This document shows, piece after piece, positions 18,100-25,982 of a stretch of 64,000 nucleotides of DNA. Every line of letters starts with the position of its first letter. Position 1 is the first letter of the stretch. Source of the DNA: Thalassotalea euphylliae (GTDB lineage Bacteria > Pseudomonadota > Gammaproteobacteria > Enterobacterales > Alteromonadaceae); assembly GCF_003390395.1 (NCBI RefSeq), contig NZ_QUOV01000001.1, forward strand, positions 1,240,001 to 1,304,000, in the 5' to 3' direction. The notes below the pieces were generated by a model. It was not told where the DNA came from, ran no database searches, and saw nothing but the letters and a program-made list of their open reading frames with translations. The translations under genes and the position numbers were made by a program.

Positions 18100-18495
18100 A
18101 TGAACAGAAATAAAGGCTTCACTATGATGGAGTTATTAATAGTTATAGTAATCCTAGGGCTTCTAGCCTCTTTAGTCGCTCCAAAGATGTTTAGTAAGCA
18201 ATCCTCCTCTATGCGTAAAATCGCGAAAGCACAGATGCAAATGTTCGAAACATCGTTAGATACTTATCGCCTTGATATTGGCGATTACCCTAGCTCGATT
18301 AGCGAATTGAGAAAAAGTGATAGACCCAATTGGGATGGACCATATCTGCCGAAAGCGGTTCCATTAGATCCATGGGGAAATGATTATGTTTACAAAACTC
18401 CAGGAAAAGATGGCTTTCCTTACTATTTAGCTTCTCTTGGCAAGGATGGACAAGAAGGCGGTGAAGGTGACAATGAGGATATCATTCACCAATGA
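18100..18495 (+). CDS. gspG: Major type II pseudopilin GspG
   Basis: Major pseudopilin that polymerises into the short periplasmic pilus of type II secretion. The 131-residue protein has a short leader ending in Gly, then FTMMELLIVIVILGLLASLV with Glu at +5, the prepilin peptidase and assembly signature. The C-terminal region YLPKAVPLDPWGNDYVY and SLGKDGQEGGEGDNEDI is the GspG-specific calcium-binding loop, which separates it from type IV pilins. AAAGGTAG precedes the ATG. The stop overlaps the gspE start. The prepilin peptidase (GspO/PilD) is not in the window. Confidence 0.95.
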   Translation: MNRNKGFTMMELLIVIVILGLLASLVAPKMFSKQSSSMRKIAKAQMQMFETSLDTYRLDIGDYPSSISELRKSDRPNWDGPYLPKAVPLDPWGNDYVYKTPGKDGFPYYLASLGKDGQEGGEGDNEDIIHQ

Positions 18496-20153
18496 TGTCA
18501 TTAGAGGATTTATTAGAACAACGCTATCAAGTATCAAGTTCGGATATAGACAAGGCCCTAAATTATCAAAAAAGATTCAATGGTAGATTGGAGCAGATAC
18601 TAGTAAATATGGGGAGCTTGTCTGACGACAGGCTTCTTTCTTTATATAGTGACTATTTAAATCTAGAGATATTGAATCTACTTGATTGGGAAAATAAAGA
18701 AAAAGTAGATATTGATGACACTGCTATTAGCTATCTATTGTCAAAACAATGGGTACCTCTGAAAGCGTCTTCAGAAGACTGGATGTTGGCAGCGAAATAT
18801 CCACTTGATTTAGAGGTCAATCAGTTCTTAACAAGAAAAAACATAAAATTCAAAGTACTGCTATGTTCTGATTCTGATATCGAGGTGCTTGGTGCGAAGT
18901 ACCAATTGAAAGCTAATGTTCTAGAGGAAGCGGATACCGCACTTTCAGGTGATGAAGAAGAACGTCTTAAAGAGCTTGCTACAGAAGCCCCAACGGTAAA
19001 TTTGCTCAACTCCTTAATTTCAAGAGCGCTAAGGCAAGGTGCATCGGATATGCATTTGGAGCCATATGAAGGACGTTATAGAGCTAGGTTCAGGGTAGAT
19101 GGTGTTCTTCATGAAGAAGAAACGATTGCTCCTAGAATGCAGTTACCTATTGTGACTAGGCTAAAAATACTATCTGGGATGGATATTGCTGAAAAGCGTC
19201 GACCTCAGGATGGTAAAATTGAAATGCGCATTGCTAATCAAGACCTCGATATTCGTGTTTCAGCTTTGCCTCTTAACGAGGGAGAGTCAATCGTGATGCG
19301 TTTTTTACGTAAAGACAACGTTAAATACGATATGAGCGTGCTGGGTTTATCGCAAGATATAGAGACATTGATACGTCGCGATATCAAGGTAACCTCAGGG
19401 GTTGTGTTAATGACTGGCCCTACTGGCTCAGGTAAAACAACAACGCTATATACTTTTTTAAATGCGTTGAATAACAATGATGTCAAAATTATCACATTAG
19501 AGGATCCTGTCGAGTATCAACTTGAAGGGATCAATCAGGTGCAAGTTAATAGTGATATAGGATTTAATTTTGCATCTGGGCTTCGTAGTGTTGTTCGCCA
19601 AGATCCTGATATCATTATGTTGGGGGAAATTAGGGATAAAGAAACAGCGCAAATTGCTTTGCAATCGGCCTTAACTGGGCACTTAGTATTTAGTACCGTA
19701 CATACCAATGATGCTGCCAGTGCATATACTAGGCTCTTGGATCTTGGTGTTGAAGAGTTCTTGTTAAACGCTGCGTTGGTTTCTATTGTTGCTCAACGCT
19801 TAGTAAGAAAGGTTTGCCCTGATTGTGCCGAGGTGCACCCCGAAGCAACGCAAATTATAGAAAAATACAACTTATCTGAGATTGCTAGGAAAAATGATAT
19901 TTTAAACTTTTCTTTGATGCAGGGTAGGGGGTGTGAATCATGCTCGCATACTGGCTACAAAGGACGAGCAGCAATAATAGAGTACTTAGAGTGCGATCAT
20001 GAGATAAAGTCTATGCCTAAGAATGCCGATTTTATTAGCAAAGCAAAGCAACACAATTTTGAACTAAACAGAAGAACTCTATTCGAAGATGGTTTGTTTA
20101 AAGTTATTCAGGGCATTACGACAATTGAAGAAGTTATGCGCGTTGCAGGTTAA
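18492..20153 (+). CDS. gspE: Type II secretion ATPase GspE
   Basis: Cytoplasmic hexameric ATPase that powers pseudopilus assembly, 553 residues. An N-terminal GspE_N-type domain (about 1-145) precedes the catalytic core: APTVNLLNSLISRALRQGASDMH, Walker A GPTGSGKTTT, Asp box and Walker B DPDIIMLGEIRD, His box ALTGHLVFSTVHTNDA. The Zn-binding tetracysteine CPDC...CESC, typical of GspE and PilB, is present. Start and gspG stop overlap (ATGATG). It is followed two bases later by gspF. Confidence 0.95.
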   Translation: MMSLEDLLEQRYQVSSSDIDKALNYQKRFNGRLEQILVNMGSLSDDRLLSLYSDYLNLEILNLLDWENKEKVDIDDTAISYLLSKQWVPLKASSEDWMLAAKYPLDLEVNQFLTRKNIKFKVLLCSDSDIEVLGAKYQLKANVLEEADTALSGDEEERLKELATEAPTVNLLNSLISRALRQGASDMHLEPYEGRYRARFRVDGVLHEEETIAPRMQLPIVTRLKILSGMDIAEKRRPQDGKIEMRIANQDLDIRVSALPLNEGESIVMRFLRKDNVKYDMSVLGLSQDIETLIRRDIKVTSGVVLMTGPTGSGKTTTLYTFLNALNNNDVKIITLEDPVEYQLEGINQVQVNSDIGFNFASGLRSVVRQDPDIIMLGEIRDKETAQIALQSALTGHLVFSTVHTNDAASAYTRLLDLGVEEFLLNAALVSIVAQRLVRKVCPDCAEVHPEATQIIEKYNLSEIARKNDILNFSLMQGRGCESCSHTGYKGRAAIIEYLECDHEIKSMPKNADFISKAKQHNFELNRRTLFEDGLFKVIQGITTIEEVMRVAG

Positions 20154-20155
20154 TA

Positions 20156-21358
20156 ATGGCTATTTTTATTTATAAAGCGTTTGATGCCAGTGGTGCTAAA
20201 GTTAATGGCCATATAGAGGCCTCAAGTAAAGATAAGGCCTTAAACTCATTAAAAAATGAAGGCCTCCTTCCGCTTCAAATCAACGAACAAAAACTAAATA
20301 ACCGCTCTTTAGTAGGTTTCAAAAAAAAAGTTAGTTTAGCTGATTTAGAGTTTTTTACGGCTGAGCTAAGTCTTTTGTTAGATTCCGGTGTCAGAATAGA
20401 TAAAGGACTTGATATAATTAGAAAAACAAAGGCCGATCCTGCATTAGCAAGTTTAATTTCCGAAATGAGCTCATCTCTTAAAAAAGGGATGAGTCTATCT
20501 GATGCTGTGAGTCAACACAGCACTGTCTTTGATCCCCTGTATGTCAATCTTATTCAGCTTGGCGAAGCATCAGGGCAACTACCTAAAATATTTAACGGAT
20601 TATCGACAGATTTAAAGTTTCGTAGAGATTTACAACGAAAAATAATTCAGTCTTTGACTTATCCGGCAGTCATTTTTTCTGTTTGCACTCTTTGTGTGTT
20701 ATTTATTTTTAACTTCATCGTACCTCAAATGTCCTCTTTATTTGCAGATGCTGATAACCTTCCGTGGTACACCGAATTGATGTTGAATATAAGTGACTGG
20801 TTCCAAAACTATCAAACTTTTTTACTTGCTGGCATGTTTGCTGTTGGGATTGGCCTTGCTACTTTATGGAAAAGGGATGAATTTCAAAGTAGGTGGCAAA
20901 AGCTTTTACTAAAACTGCCTATTGTGAAAAATACTGTCCTCACAGCGGAACGTATTCGATTTAATTCTGGGTTATATCTAATGCTCTCTGCAGGTGTCGC
21001 CATTGACAAGGGATTAGAATTGTCTACTGGCAATATTAAGAATCAATACCTAAGAGATGAAATGGATATTGTTCGTGGAAAGGTCAAGAGAGGGGGAAAC
21101 CTTGCTAATTCATTACAACAAACCTCGCTATTTCCTGATTTTTACGTGTCCCTTTTGGAAGTAGGTGAAGAAAGCGGTAATTTAGCAAAAATCTTCGATG
21201 AAATTGCATCTAGAAGTCGTCGCGATTTTGAGGAATGGACTCAGAAATTAACAACGTTACTAGAGCCGCTACTAATTCTCCTCATGGGGGGAATCGTGGG
21301 TGGCGTTGTCGTGGTGATGTTATTAAGTATGGTTTCAGTTAACGATATTGGAATTTAG
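20156..21358 (+). CDS. gspF: Type II secretion inner-membrane platform protein GspF
   Basis: Polytopic platform protein that couples GspE to pseudopilus growth, 400 residues. It has the duplicated GspF domain: DLEFFTAELSLLLDSGVRIDKGL in the first half and ERIRFNSGLYLMLSAGVAIDKGL in the second (named as the LLDSGVRIDKGL and MLSAGVAIDKGL pair). Membrane segments occur at about 165-190, 215-235 and the C-terminal GGIVGGVVVVMLLSM. GEASGQL and GEESGNL are the paired family motifs. It overlaps the likely gspH start slightly or leaves a 10-base gap, depending on the start used. Confidence 0.95.
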   Translation: MAIFIYKAFDASGAKVNGHIEASSKDKALNSLKNEGLLPLQINEQKLNNRSLVGFKKKVSLADLEFFTAELSLLLDSGVRIDKGLDIIRKTKADPALASLISEMSSSLKKGMSLSDAVSQHSTVFDPLYVNLIQLGEASGQLPKIFNGLSTDLKFRRDLQRKIIQSLTYPAVIFSVCTLCVLFIFNFIVPQMSSLFADADNLPWYTELMLNISDWFQNYQTFLLAGMFAVGIGLATLWKRDEFQSRWQKLLLKLPIVKNTVLTAERIRFNSGLYLMLSAGVAIDKGLELSTGNIKNQYLRDEMDIVRGKVKRGGNLANSLQQTSLFPDFYVSLLEVGEESGNLAKIFDEIASRSRRDFEEWTQKLTTLLEPLLILLMGGIVGGVVVVMLLSMVSVNDIGI

Positions 21359-21368
21359 TTCTATAGAT

Positions 21369-21782
21369 ATGACTAATTACAACTCATGTCAGCTAAGGAG
21401 TCGGGGTTATACTCTTATTGAACTGCTGGTAGTTATCGCTATAGTCGCTTCTTTAATAGGTTTAGTGGGTCCGCTAACTATCGATAGTGTAGCGAAATAC
21501 CAGTCAAGAGTTCAGGTAACTGAAGTAAAGTCTCTCTTCTCGAAATACAGTACTTTAGCTTTCTTACGTGGTGAACAAGTTCGATTAGTTATCAATGGAA
21601 ATTCTATTTCTAGAGTTTATGCGAACGAAGAGCAGGATGTGTTTACCTTCGAGCATATTCAATTTTCTCCCATCGAAATTTATTTTTCTCCATCTGGCAT
21701 TCCAAATGTTAACGAACTTGATCTGCAAGTGAGAGAGAACATAATAAGTATCAATCTGTTAGAAGTGCTTTATGAATCGTAG
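21369..21782 (+). CDS. gspH: Minor type II pseudopilin GspH
   Basis: Minor pseudopilin, 137 residues from ATG 21369; a TTG at 21348 would add seven residues and overlap gspF, and neither start has a clear ribosome site. The leader ends RSRG, then YTLIELLVVIAIVASLIGLVG with Glu at +5. The C-terminal half is a short beta-rich domain with little recognisable sequence. Assignment as GspH rests on its size and its place between gspF and gspI, in the usual G-H-I-J-K relative order. Confidence 0.8.
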   Translation: MTNYNSCQLRSRGYTLIELLVVIAIVASLIGLVGPLTIDSVAKYQSRVQVTEVKSLFSKYSTLAFLRGEQVRLVINGNSISRVYANEEQDVFTFEHIQFSPIEIYFSPSGIPNVNELDLQVRENIISINLLEVLYES

Positions 21783-22188
21783 TAAAGGGTTTACATTGCT
21801 TGAGGTGCTTGTAGCAGGAGTTATTTTGTTTTCTGTGGTTGCTACTGTTGCATTGATATATAAGAACGCTATGCATTCTCTGCAGTTATCCGAAAAGCAT
21901 TTAGCTATATCAACGGCTGTCCCGTTCCTGTTGGATGAAATCAAAGATGAAATAAGAAATCAATCGCAAGGCAGTGACTCGCTTGCTGGTGAGGGAAGTA
22001 ATATTAAAGCAAAGTTTTACTGGGAAGCTAGTGTTGTTAAGTCGGGAAGGCCGAACCGAAGCGCATTAAATGAAAATGGCGATAACGTAAAACAAAAATT
22101 TAAATTATGGCAAGTGTCGTTGACAATGTCTTATAACACGTACGTTAAAAAATATCAGTTTCAGGAGCTTTCATGGGAAAGCGACTAG
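21772..22188 (+). CDS. gspI: Minor type II pseudopilin GspI
   Basis: Minor pseudopilin of 138 residues, part of the GspI-J-K tip complex. The leader MNRSKG is followed by FTLLEVLVAGVILFSVVATVAL with Glu at +5. The later WEASVVKSG and LWQVSLTMSY segments fit the small GspI ferredoxin-like fold. It overlaps gspH by 11 bases and gspJ by 16 bases, indicating a tightly coupled operon. Confidence 0.85.
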   Translation: MNRSKGFTLLEVLVAGVILFSVVATVALIYKNAMHSLQLSEKHLAISTAVPFLLDEIKDEIRNQSQGSDSLAGEGSNIKAKFYWEASVVKSGRPNRSALNENGDNVKQKFKLWQVSLTMSYNTYVKKYQFQELSWESD

Positions 22189-22871
22189 CCCAAGGTTTTA
22201 CCTTAATAGAGTTGATGGTGGCAATGTCGTTACTATCATTTATTATTTTTGTCGGTTCGTTAAGTTACTCAACGTACATTTCTGGCTGGACAAAAATAAA
22301 AGGGAAAATTGACAGTAATATTTCCCAAGCAAAGCACTTAATTTTACTTCGCCAAGCAGTTGCTTCAACTACTAGTTACATTGTTAAGAATGCTGAAAGT
22401 GATATAGCGATATTTTTCAAGGGAAAAGCCGTCGGTTTCGAGTCAATGACATCATCGCCAATATTTGATTATGGCTACCCCGCTTTTTATCAAATTGTTT
22501 ATGAGCAAGATGAAAGTGGAAATAATCGCCTAGTTTATAAAGAGAGATCTTCTCGGATAAACCACAGTAGTTCGGACTTCGGTAAACATAGCTATGAAAA
22601 TTCACTCAATATCATAAGTGGTATATCAGATTTTAAAGTGAGTTATTTTGGTTGGTCAGAGAATAAATATAAGTATCAGGAGTTTGATAGTGATAAAGTG
22701 CGTCGACAGTGGTTTGATGAATACGACGCTATGTCTTCGAAAATAATGCCTGAAGCCATCTCTATGCAGTTTAAAGATGCTAAAGGAGAGTCATACACTT
22801 TATTTTTTGGCTTGTTAGAAGGAAGTGATAAGCTTATTTCGAGAGCGCAAGGCAATGCTATTGACGTTTAA
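22173..22871 (+). CDS. gspJ: Minor type II pseudopilin GspJ
   Basis: Minor pseudopilin of 232 residues. Leader MGKRLAQG is followed by FTLIELMVAMSLLSFIIFVGSL with Glu at +5. The middle VYEQDESGNNRLVYKERSS and ISGISDFKVSYFGW are typical of the GspJ beta domain. It overlaps gspI at its start and gspK at its end (17 bases), as in canonical type II operons. Confidence 0.87.
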   Translation: MGKRLAQGFTLIELMVAMSLLSFIIFVGSLSYSTYISGWTKIKGKIDSNISQAKHLILLRQAVASTTSYIVKNAESDIAIFFKGKAVGFESMTSSPIFDYGYPAFYQIVYEQDESGNNRLVYKERSSRINHSSSDFGKHSYENSLNIISGISDFKVSYFGWSENKYKYQEFDSDKVRRQWFDEYDAMSSKIMPEAISMQFKDAKGESYTLFFGLLEGSDKLISRAQGNAIDV

Positions 22872-23751
22872 CTATAAGAGAAATTCCGGAGTTGCTTTAA
22901 TTCAGGTATTGCTGATCAGCGCTGTGTTATCTCTATTAGCGATTCAGCTGAATAAAAGTGCCAAAATAAATACTCACTTAACACAAGGCTTTAATGATAA
23001 AACAAGTGCGCTAATTCATTTAAAAACTGTAGAGACGCAATTGTTATATGAAATGCTATTGGCAAATGATCGCAAAGTCGATAAAACAGGAGCCAATTTT
23101 TTTGGGCAACCTTTTCATTTTGACGATAGTACAGTAGTTTCAATTCAGGATACATCGGGTTTACATAACGTACACTTTCCGAGTAAGGCAATTATTGAAC
23201 GTTGGCTATCTTCTATTGGGCAAGATGAAGCGAGGGCAGACTATATTGTAAGGCGACTAAAAGACTTTCAAGACAGTGATAATGAGGTTTTCGGTGGGGG
23301 TAAAGAACAAGACTACTATCAAGTAGTTGAGGAACAAATACAAAATATTGAACTTTCAACTGAAAAACACTTATCGGCCTTGCTTAAGGGTGTTGGGTAT
23401 ACTGAAGCGCAAGTTGAAGAGTTAGTTTCAATTTCGACAGCACACTCATTTACGGCATCAAATCCATACCATGCACCAAACAAATTGATTGATATGATGT
23501 ATGATGCAAATATAAGTCAACAGATTAAAGAACTAAGAGATAGTGGATCTTATACTCGTCAAAGCTTTATTAATTTAACAGGAATAGATGAGGGTGAAGG
23601 CATTAGTTTTAGCACTAGTCCTTATTTAGATATTAATATTACGGTTTCGTACGGCTCTGCAAAGATGCGTAAAAGATTAGTTGTAGAATTAATACCTTTT
23701 TTTAAAGAAGAGCAAGGAGCTTTATCTTTCTTATTTGTAAAGCTCAGCTAA
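22855..23751 (+). CDS. gspK: Type II pseudopilin tip protein GspK
   Basis: Large tip pseudopilin, 298 residues from ATG 22855, which gives a natural leader MLLTFNYKRNSG; an earlier start at 22825 adds ten unlikely residues. The helix VALIQVLLISAVLSLLAIQL follows; it has Gln instead of Glu at +5, as expected because GspK proteins normally lack that Glu. The body contains DTSGLHNVHFPS (the GspK D-x-x-G-x-x-N-x-N-like motif), YIVRRLKDFQDSD and the SAM-like domain typical of GspK. A 105-base gap before gspL, the largest in the operon, holds AT-rich sequence without a clear hairpin. Confidence 0.88.
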   Translation: MLLTFNYKRNSGVALIQVLLISAVLSLLAIQLNKSAKINTHLTQGFNDKTSALIHLKTVETQLLYEMLLANDRKVDKTGANFFGQPFHFDDSTVVSIQDTSGLHNVHFPSKAIIERWLSSIGQDEARADYIVRRLKDFQDSDNEVFGGGKEQDYYQVVEEQIQNIELSTEKHLSALLKGVGYTEAQVEELVSISTAHSFTASNPYHAPNKLIDMMYDANISQQIKELRDSGSYTRQSFINLTGIDEGEGISFSTSPYLDINITVSYGSAKMRKRLVVELIPFFKEEQGALSFLFVKLS

Positions 23752-23856
23752 CTAGTTCATAAATTTTTTTATTAGAATGTAACTATTTTTTAATTCTTAT
23801 ATAGAAATTCTTTAAAAATAGTTAGAATCCCTTTTTCGCTTCGCGTTATTTGCAGT

Positions 23857-24909
23857 ATGAATATATTCAATAAATTGAAATCATCAGTGGTAGACTTCTT
23901 TATCAGCTACTTGGCTGATAAGAAAAACATCAAGCTATTTACATCTAGCTCTCAAAAAAGAAGATCGTTTATAACTATTCTAAGTAGAGAGTACTATGAT
24001 GAGGCACAGCAATTCTTTCCCGTTGACGATGAACGCGAACTAAGTAAAGTAATTGCGCTTGGAAACTACGGCGCTGAACTCTATAGCGTGGAAAAAAGTG
24101 ATGTCCAAAAAGGTACAAATGTTTACTTCTGGACGTTAAAAAAAGATCATAATGTACAGGGGATGTTTGCTGTACCAGAAACCTTGCTGTTGTCATATAC
24201 CTTAGATAAAAACGTGGTTTATGAAATTTCAGTGGCCTCCAACTCTTACTATTACATCGTAACTACAAACGGCTTTTTCTCGTCTTTAAAATCGCCAATA
24301 GTTAATACTCCTGAGCTGTTTGCTAATGCGGCAGGCGTTCAATTTAACAAGTTCGTTAAGCTTGAACATCATCAACTAATAGCCCAACTAAAGGCTAGTT
24401 TATTTACTTTTCCTTATAAAAAACTGGTTTCTTTGAGGCTTAAAAGAAAAGCAAAGTCATTAGCTCAGCTGAGTTACAAATTTTTTATACCTTCAGTAGT
24501 CTTGGTTGCGAGTTATTTCTGCTTAACAAGTTTCTACTTGTACATAGAGAATGATACGGTTACTCAGAAAATAGAAACAACTAAAGGCCAAGTCGCAGAA
24601 ATCCTTACTCAAAAGTCAAAATTAGAAGGTGATATAAAATTACTCGAAGATATTGAAGGTGTTCAAAGCTCGGGCTTTAAGTCATCTGTTCTTTGGGAAA
24701 CTCTATACCCATTATACGACTTGAAAGTTAAGTTCACTGCAATTCGTTTAGATGGAAATAAGGTGTTTTTATCAGGGGTAGCACCAAGTGCATTAGCCGT
24801 ATTAGAAGAGCTACATAAAATCGATAAAGTGAAAGATCCCAAGTTTAGAGGCTCTCAACGCGCGACAAGAGGTGGAGAACGGTTCGTTTTGGAGTTTATA
24901 CATGAATAA
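23857..24909 (+). CDS. gspL: Type II secretion assembly protein GspL
   Basis: Bitopic inner-membrane protein that links GspE to the platform. At 350 residues it has a cytoplasmic N-terminal part of about 205 residues (shorter and more divergent than the usual actin-like GspL domain), one membrane helix (FFIPSVVLVASYFCLTSFYLY), a short coiled coil, and a periplasmic ferredoxin-like domain. Homology is weak in the N-terminal part, and the call depends on topology and on its place just before gspM. It overlaps gspM by eight bases. Confidence 0.72.
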   Translation: MNIFNKLKSSVVDFFISYLADKKNIKLFTSSSQKRRSFITILSREYYDEAQQFFPVDDERELSKVIALGNYGAELYSVEKSDVQKGTNVYFWTLKKDHNVQGMFAVPETLLLSYTLDKNVVYEISVASNSYYYIVTTNGFFSSLKSPIVNTPELFANAAGVQFNKFVKLEHHQLIAQLKASLFTFPYKKLVSLRLKRKAKSLAQLSYKFFIPSVVLVASYFCLTSFYLYIENDTVTQKIETTKGQVAEILTQKSKLEGDIKLLEDIEGVQSSGFKSSVLWETLYPLYDLKVKFTAIRLDGNKVFLSGVAPSALAVLEELHKIDKVKDPKFRGSQRATRGGERFVLEFIHE

Positions 24910-25453
24910 GCAGATACCTGTTAATCAGCAATATCTAATTATGCTATTAGCTCTTTTATTAGTAGCAAAATTTATACTTGTACCAATCATTGAATGGCAA
25001 GACGAGCTTATTGCTGATACCTCTGTTAAAAAGAGACAAGCGCTAAAAGCGGAAAGATTGCTATCGATAGAGACGGAATTAAAACAGACAATTGAAAATT
25101 TGGATGAGCAAGTAGCTAAGCTTAATACTCATGTACCTAAAGTAGATGAAGACAATTTTAAAATTAACACTCAGAAGAGCTTAGTCGGCATCTTTAATTC
25201 GCATAAGATCAAAATAGAAAGAGCGGCTTGGCTGGTTCCACCAGATCGCGGAAATATGTACCCCGTAACAATCCAGCTTAGTTTATCTGGCAGAATGAGT
25301 GACTTTCTTGCTAGCCACTACGACATAGAGGCTAATTTCCCAGCAGCAAAAATTGAAGAACTGAGAATTAACATCAATCGGCATTTAGAGAAAAGCATGG
25401 GGACATTTAAAGGAAGAATTAGCCTTAAGTTTTTTATTCAAAGTAATGCCTAG
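24902..25453 (+). CDS. gspM: Type II secretion assembly protein GspM
   Basis: Small bitopic partner of GspL, 183 residues from ATG 24902, which overlaps the gspL stop; a start at 24872 would run deeper into gspL. There is one membrane helix (YLIMLLALLLVAKFILVPII), a coiled coil (about residues 40-75), and a small periplasmic domain. The call rests on topology, size and position. A PilO-like protein is the alternative, with the same architecture. Confidence 0.72.
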   Translation: MNKQIPVNQQYLIMLLALLLVAKFILVPIIEWQDELIADTSVKKRQALKAERLLSIETELKQTIENLDEQVAKLNTHVPKVDEDNFKINTQKSLVGIFNSHKIKIERAAWLVPPDRGNMYPVTIQLSLSGRMSDFLASHYDIEANFPAAKIEELRININRHLEKSMGTFKGRISLKFFIQSNA

Positions 25454-25472
25454 AGAAGTGTAGAGAAATATT

Positions 25473-25982
25473 GTGAATGTTAATAAATGGCAAGTGATAT
25501 TAATGCTATGTTTCTTAGTGTTTTTATCTGCTGATATGGTAAATAGGATAATCGTTAGAGATAACACTAATGTAAAAGATTATGCTCTGCCTGAGCTATC
25601 AAAACACATCAAGGAAGATGATATTGCTAGCGCTAATATGCTTGAAAAATATCTAAAATTTGATGTTCGTTGGCAGCAGGCAGTTCAGCAGGAAAAAAGT
25701 CAGGGCGAGAAAGAACAACAAGAAAGCGTTGAAGTGCTAAGCATAGTCGCGATATTTAATGATAAACGTCCATGGGCGATAGCTTCAATCAAAGATGGCA
25801 GTGACAACTTTTTGGAGTCTAGAATATTAAACCTAGAAGACTCTGTGGGCGAATACCGGGTTAAAGGTATATCCACAAGCTCATTATCACTCTCTAATAA
25901 TGATGAAACAGTAGAGCTGACACTATTTAAAGAAAGTAACCGAATTCAATTAAGTACAAAGATAAACACTAATGAAAATTAA
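25473..25982 (+). CDS. GspC-like inner-membrane protein without PDZ domain
   Basis: A 169-residue protein with a GTG start, one N-terminal membrane helix (WQVILMLCFLVFLSADMVNRI) and a periplasmic C-terminal beta domain (VEVLSIVAIFNDKRPWAIASI, then GEYRVKGISTSSLSLS and ETVELTLF). The latter looks like the homology-region domain of GspC or PilP, which binds the secretin N0 domain. It lacks the PDZ or coiled-coil domain that ends normal GspC. Its placement directly before gspD and its overlap with it by 11 bases fit that role. Sequence similarity is faint, so this is an inference. Confidence 0.6.
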   Translation: MNVNKWQVILMLCFLVFLSADMVNRIIVRDNTNVKDYALPELSKHIKEDDIASANMLEKYLKFDVRWQQAVQQEKSQGEKEQQESVEVLSIVAIFNDKRPWAIASIKDGSDNFLESRILNLEDSVGEYRVKGISTSSLSLSNNDETVELTLFKESNRIQLSTKINTNEN

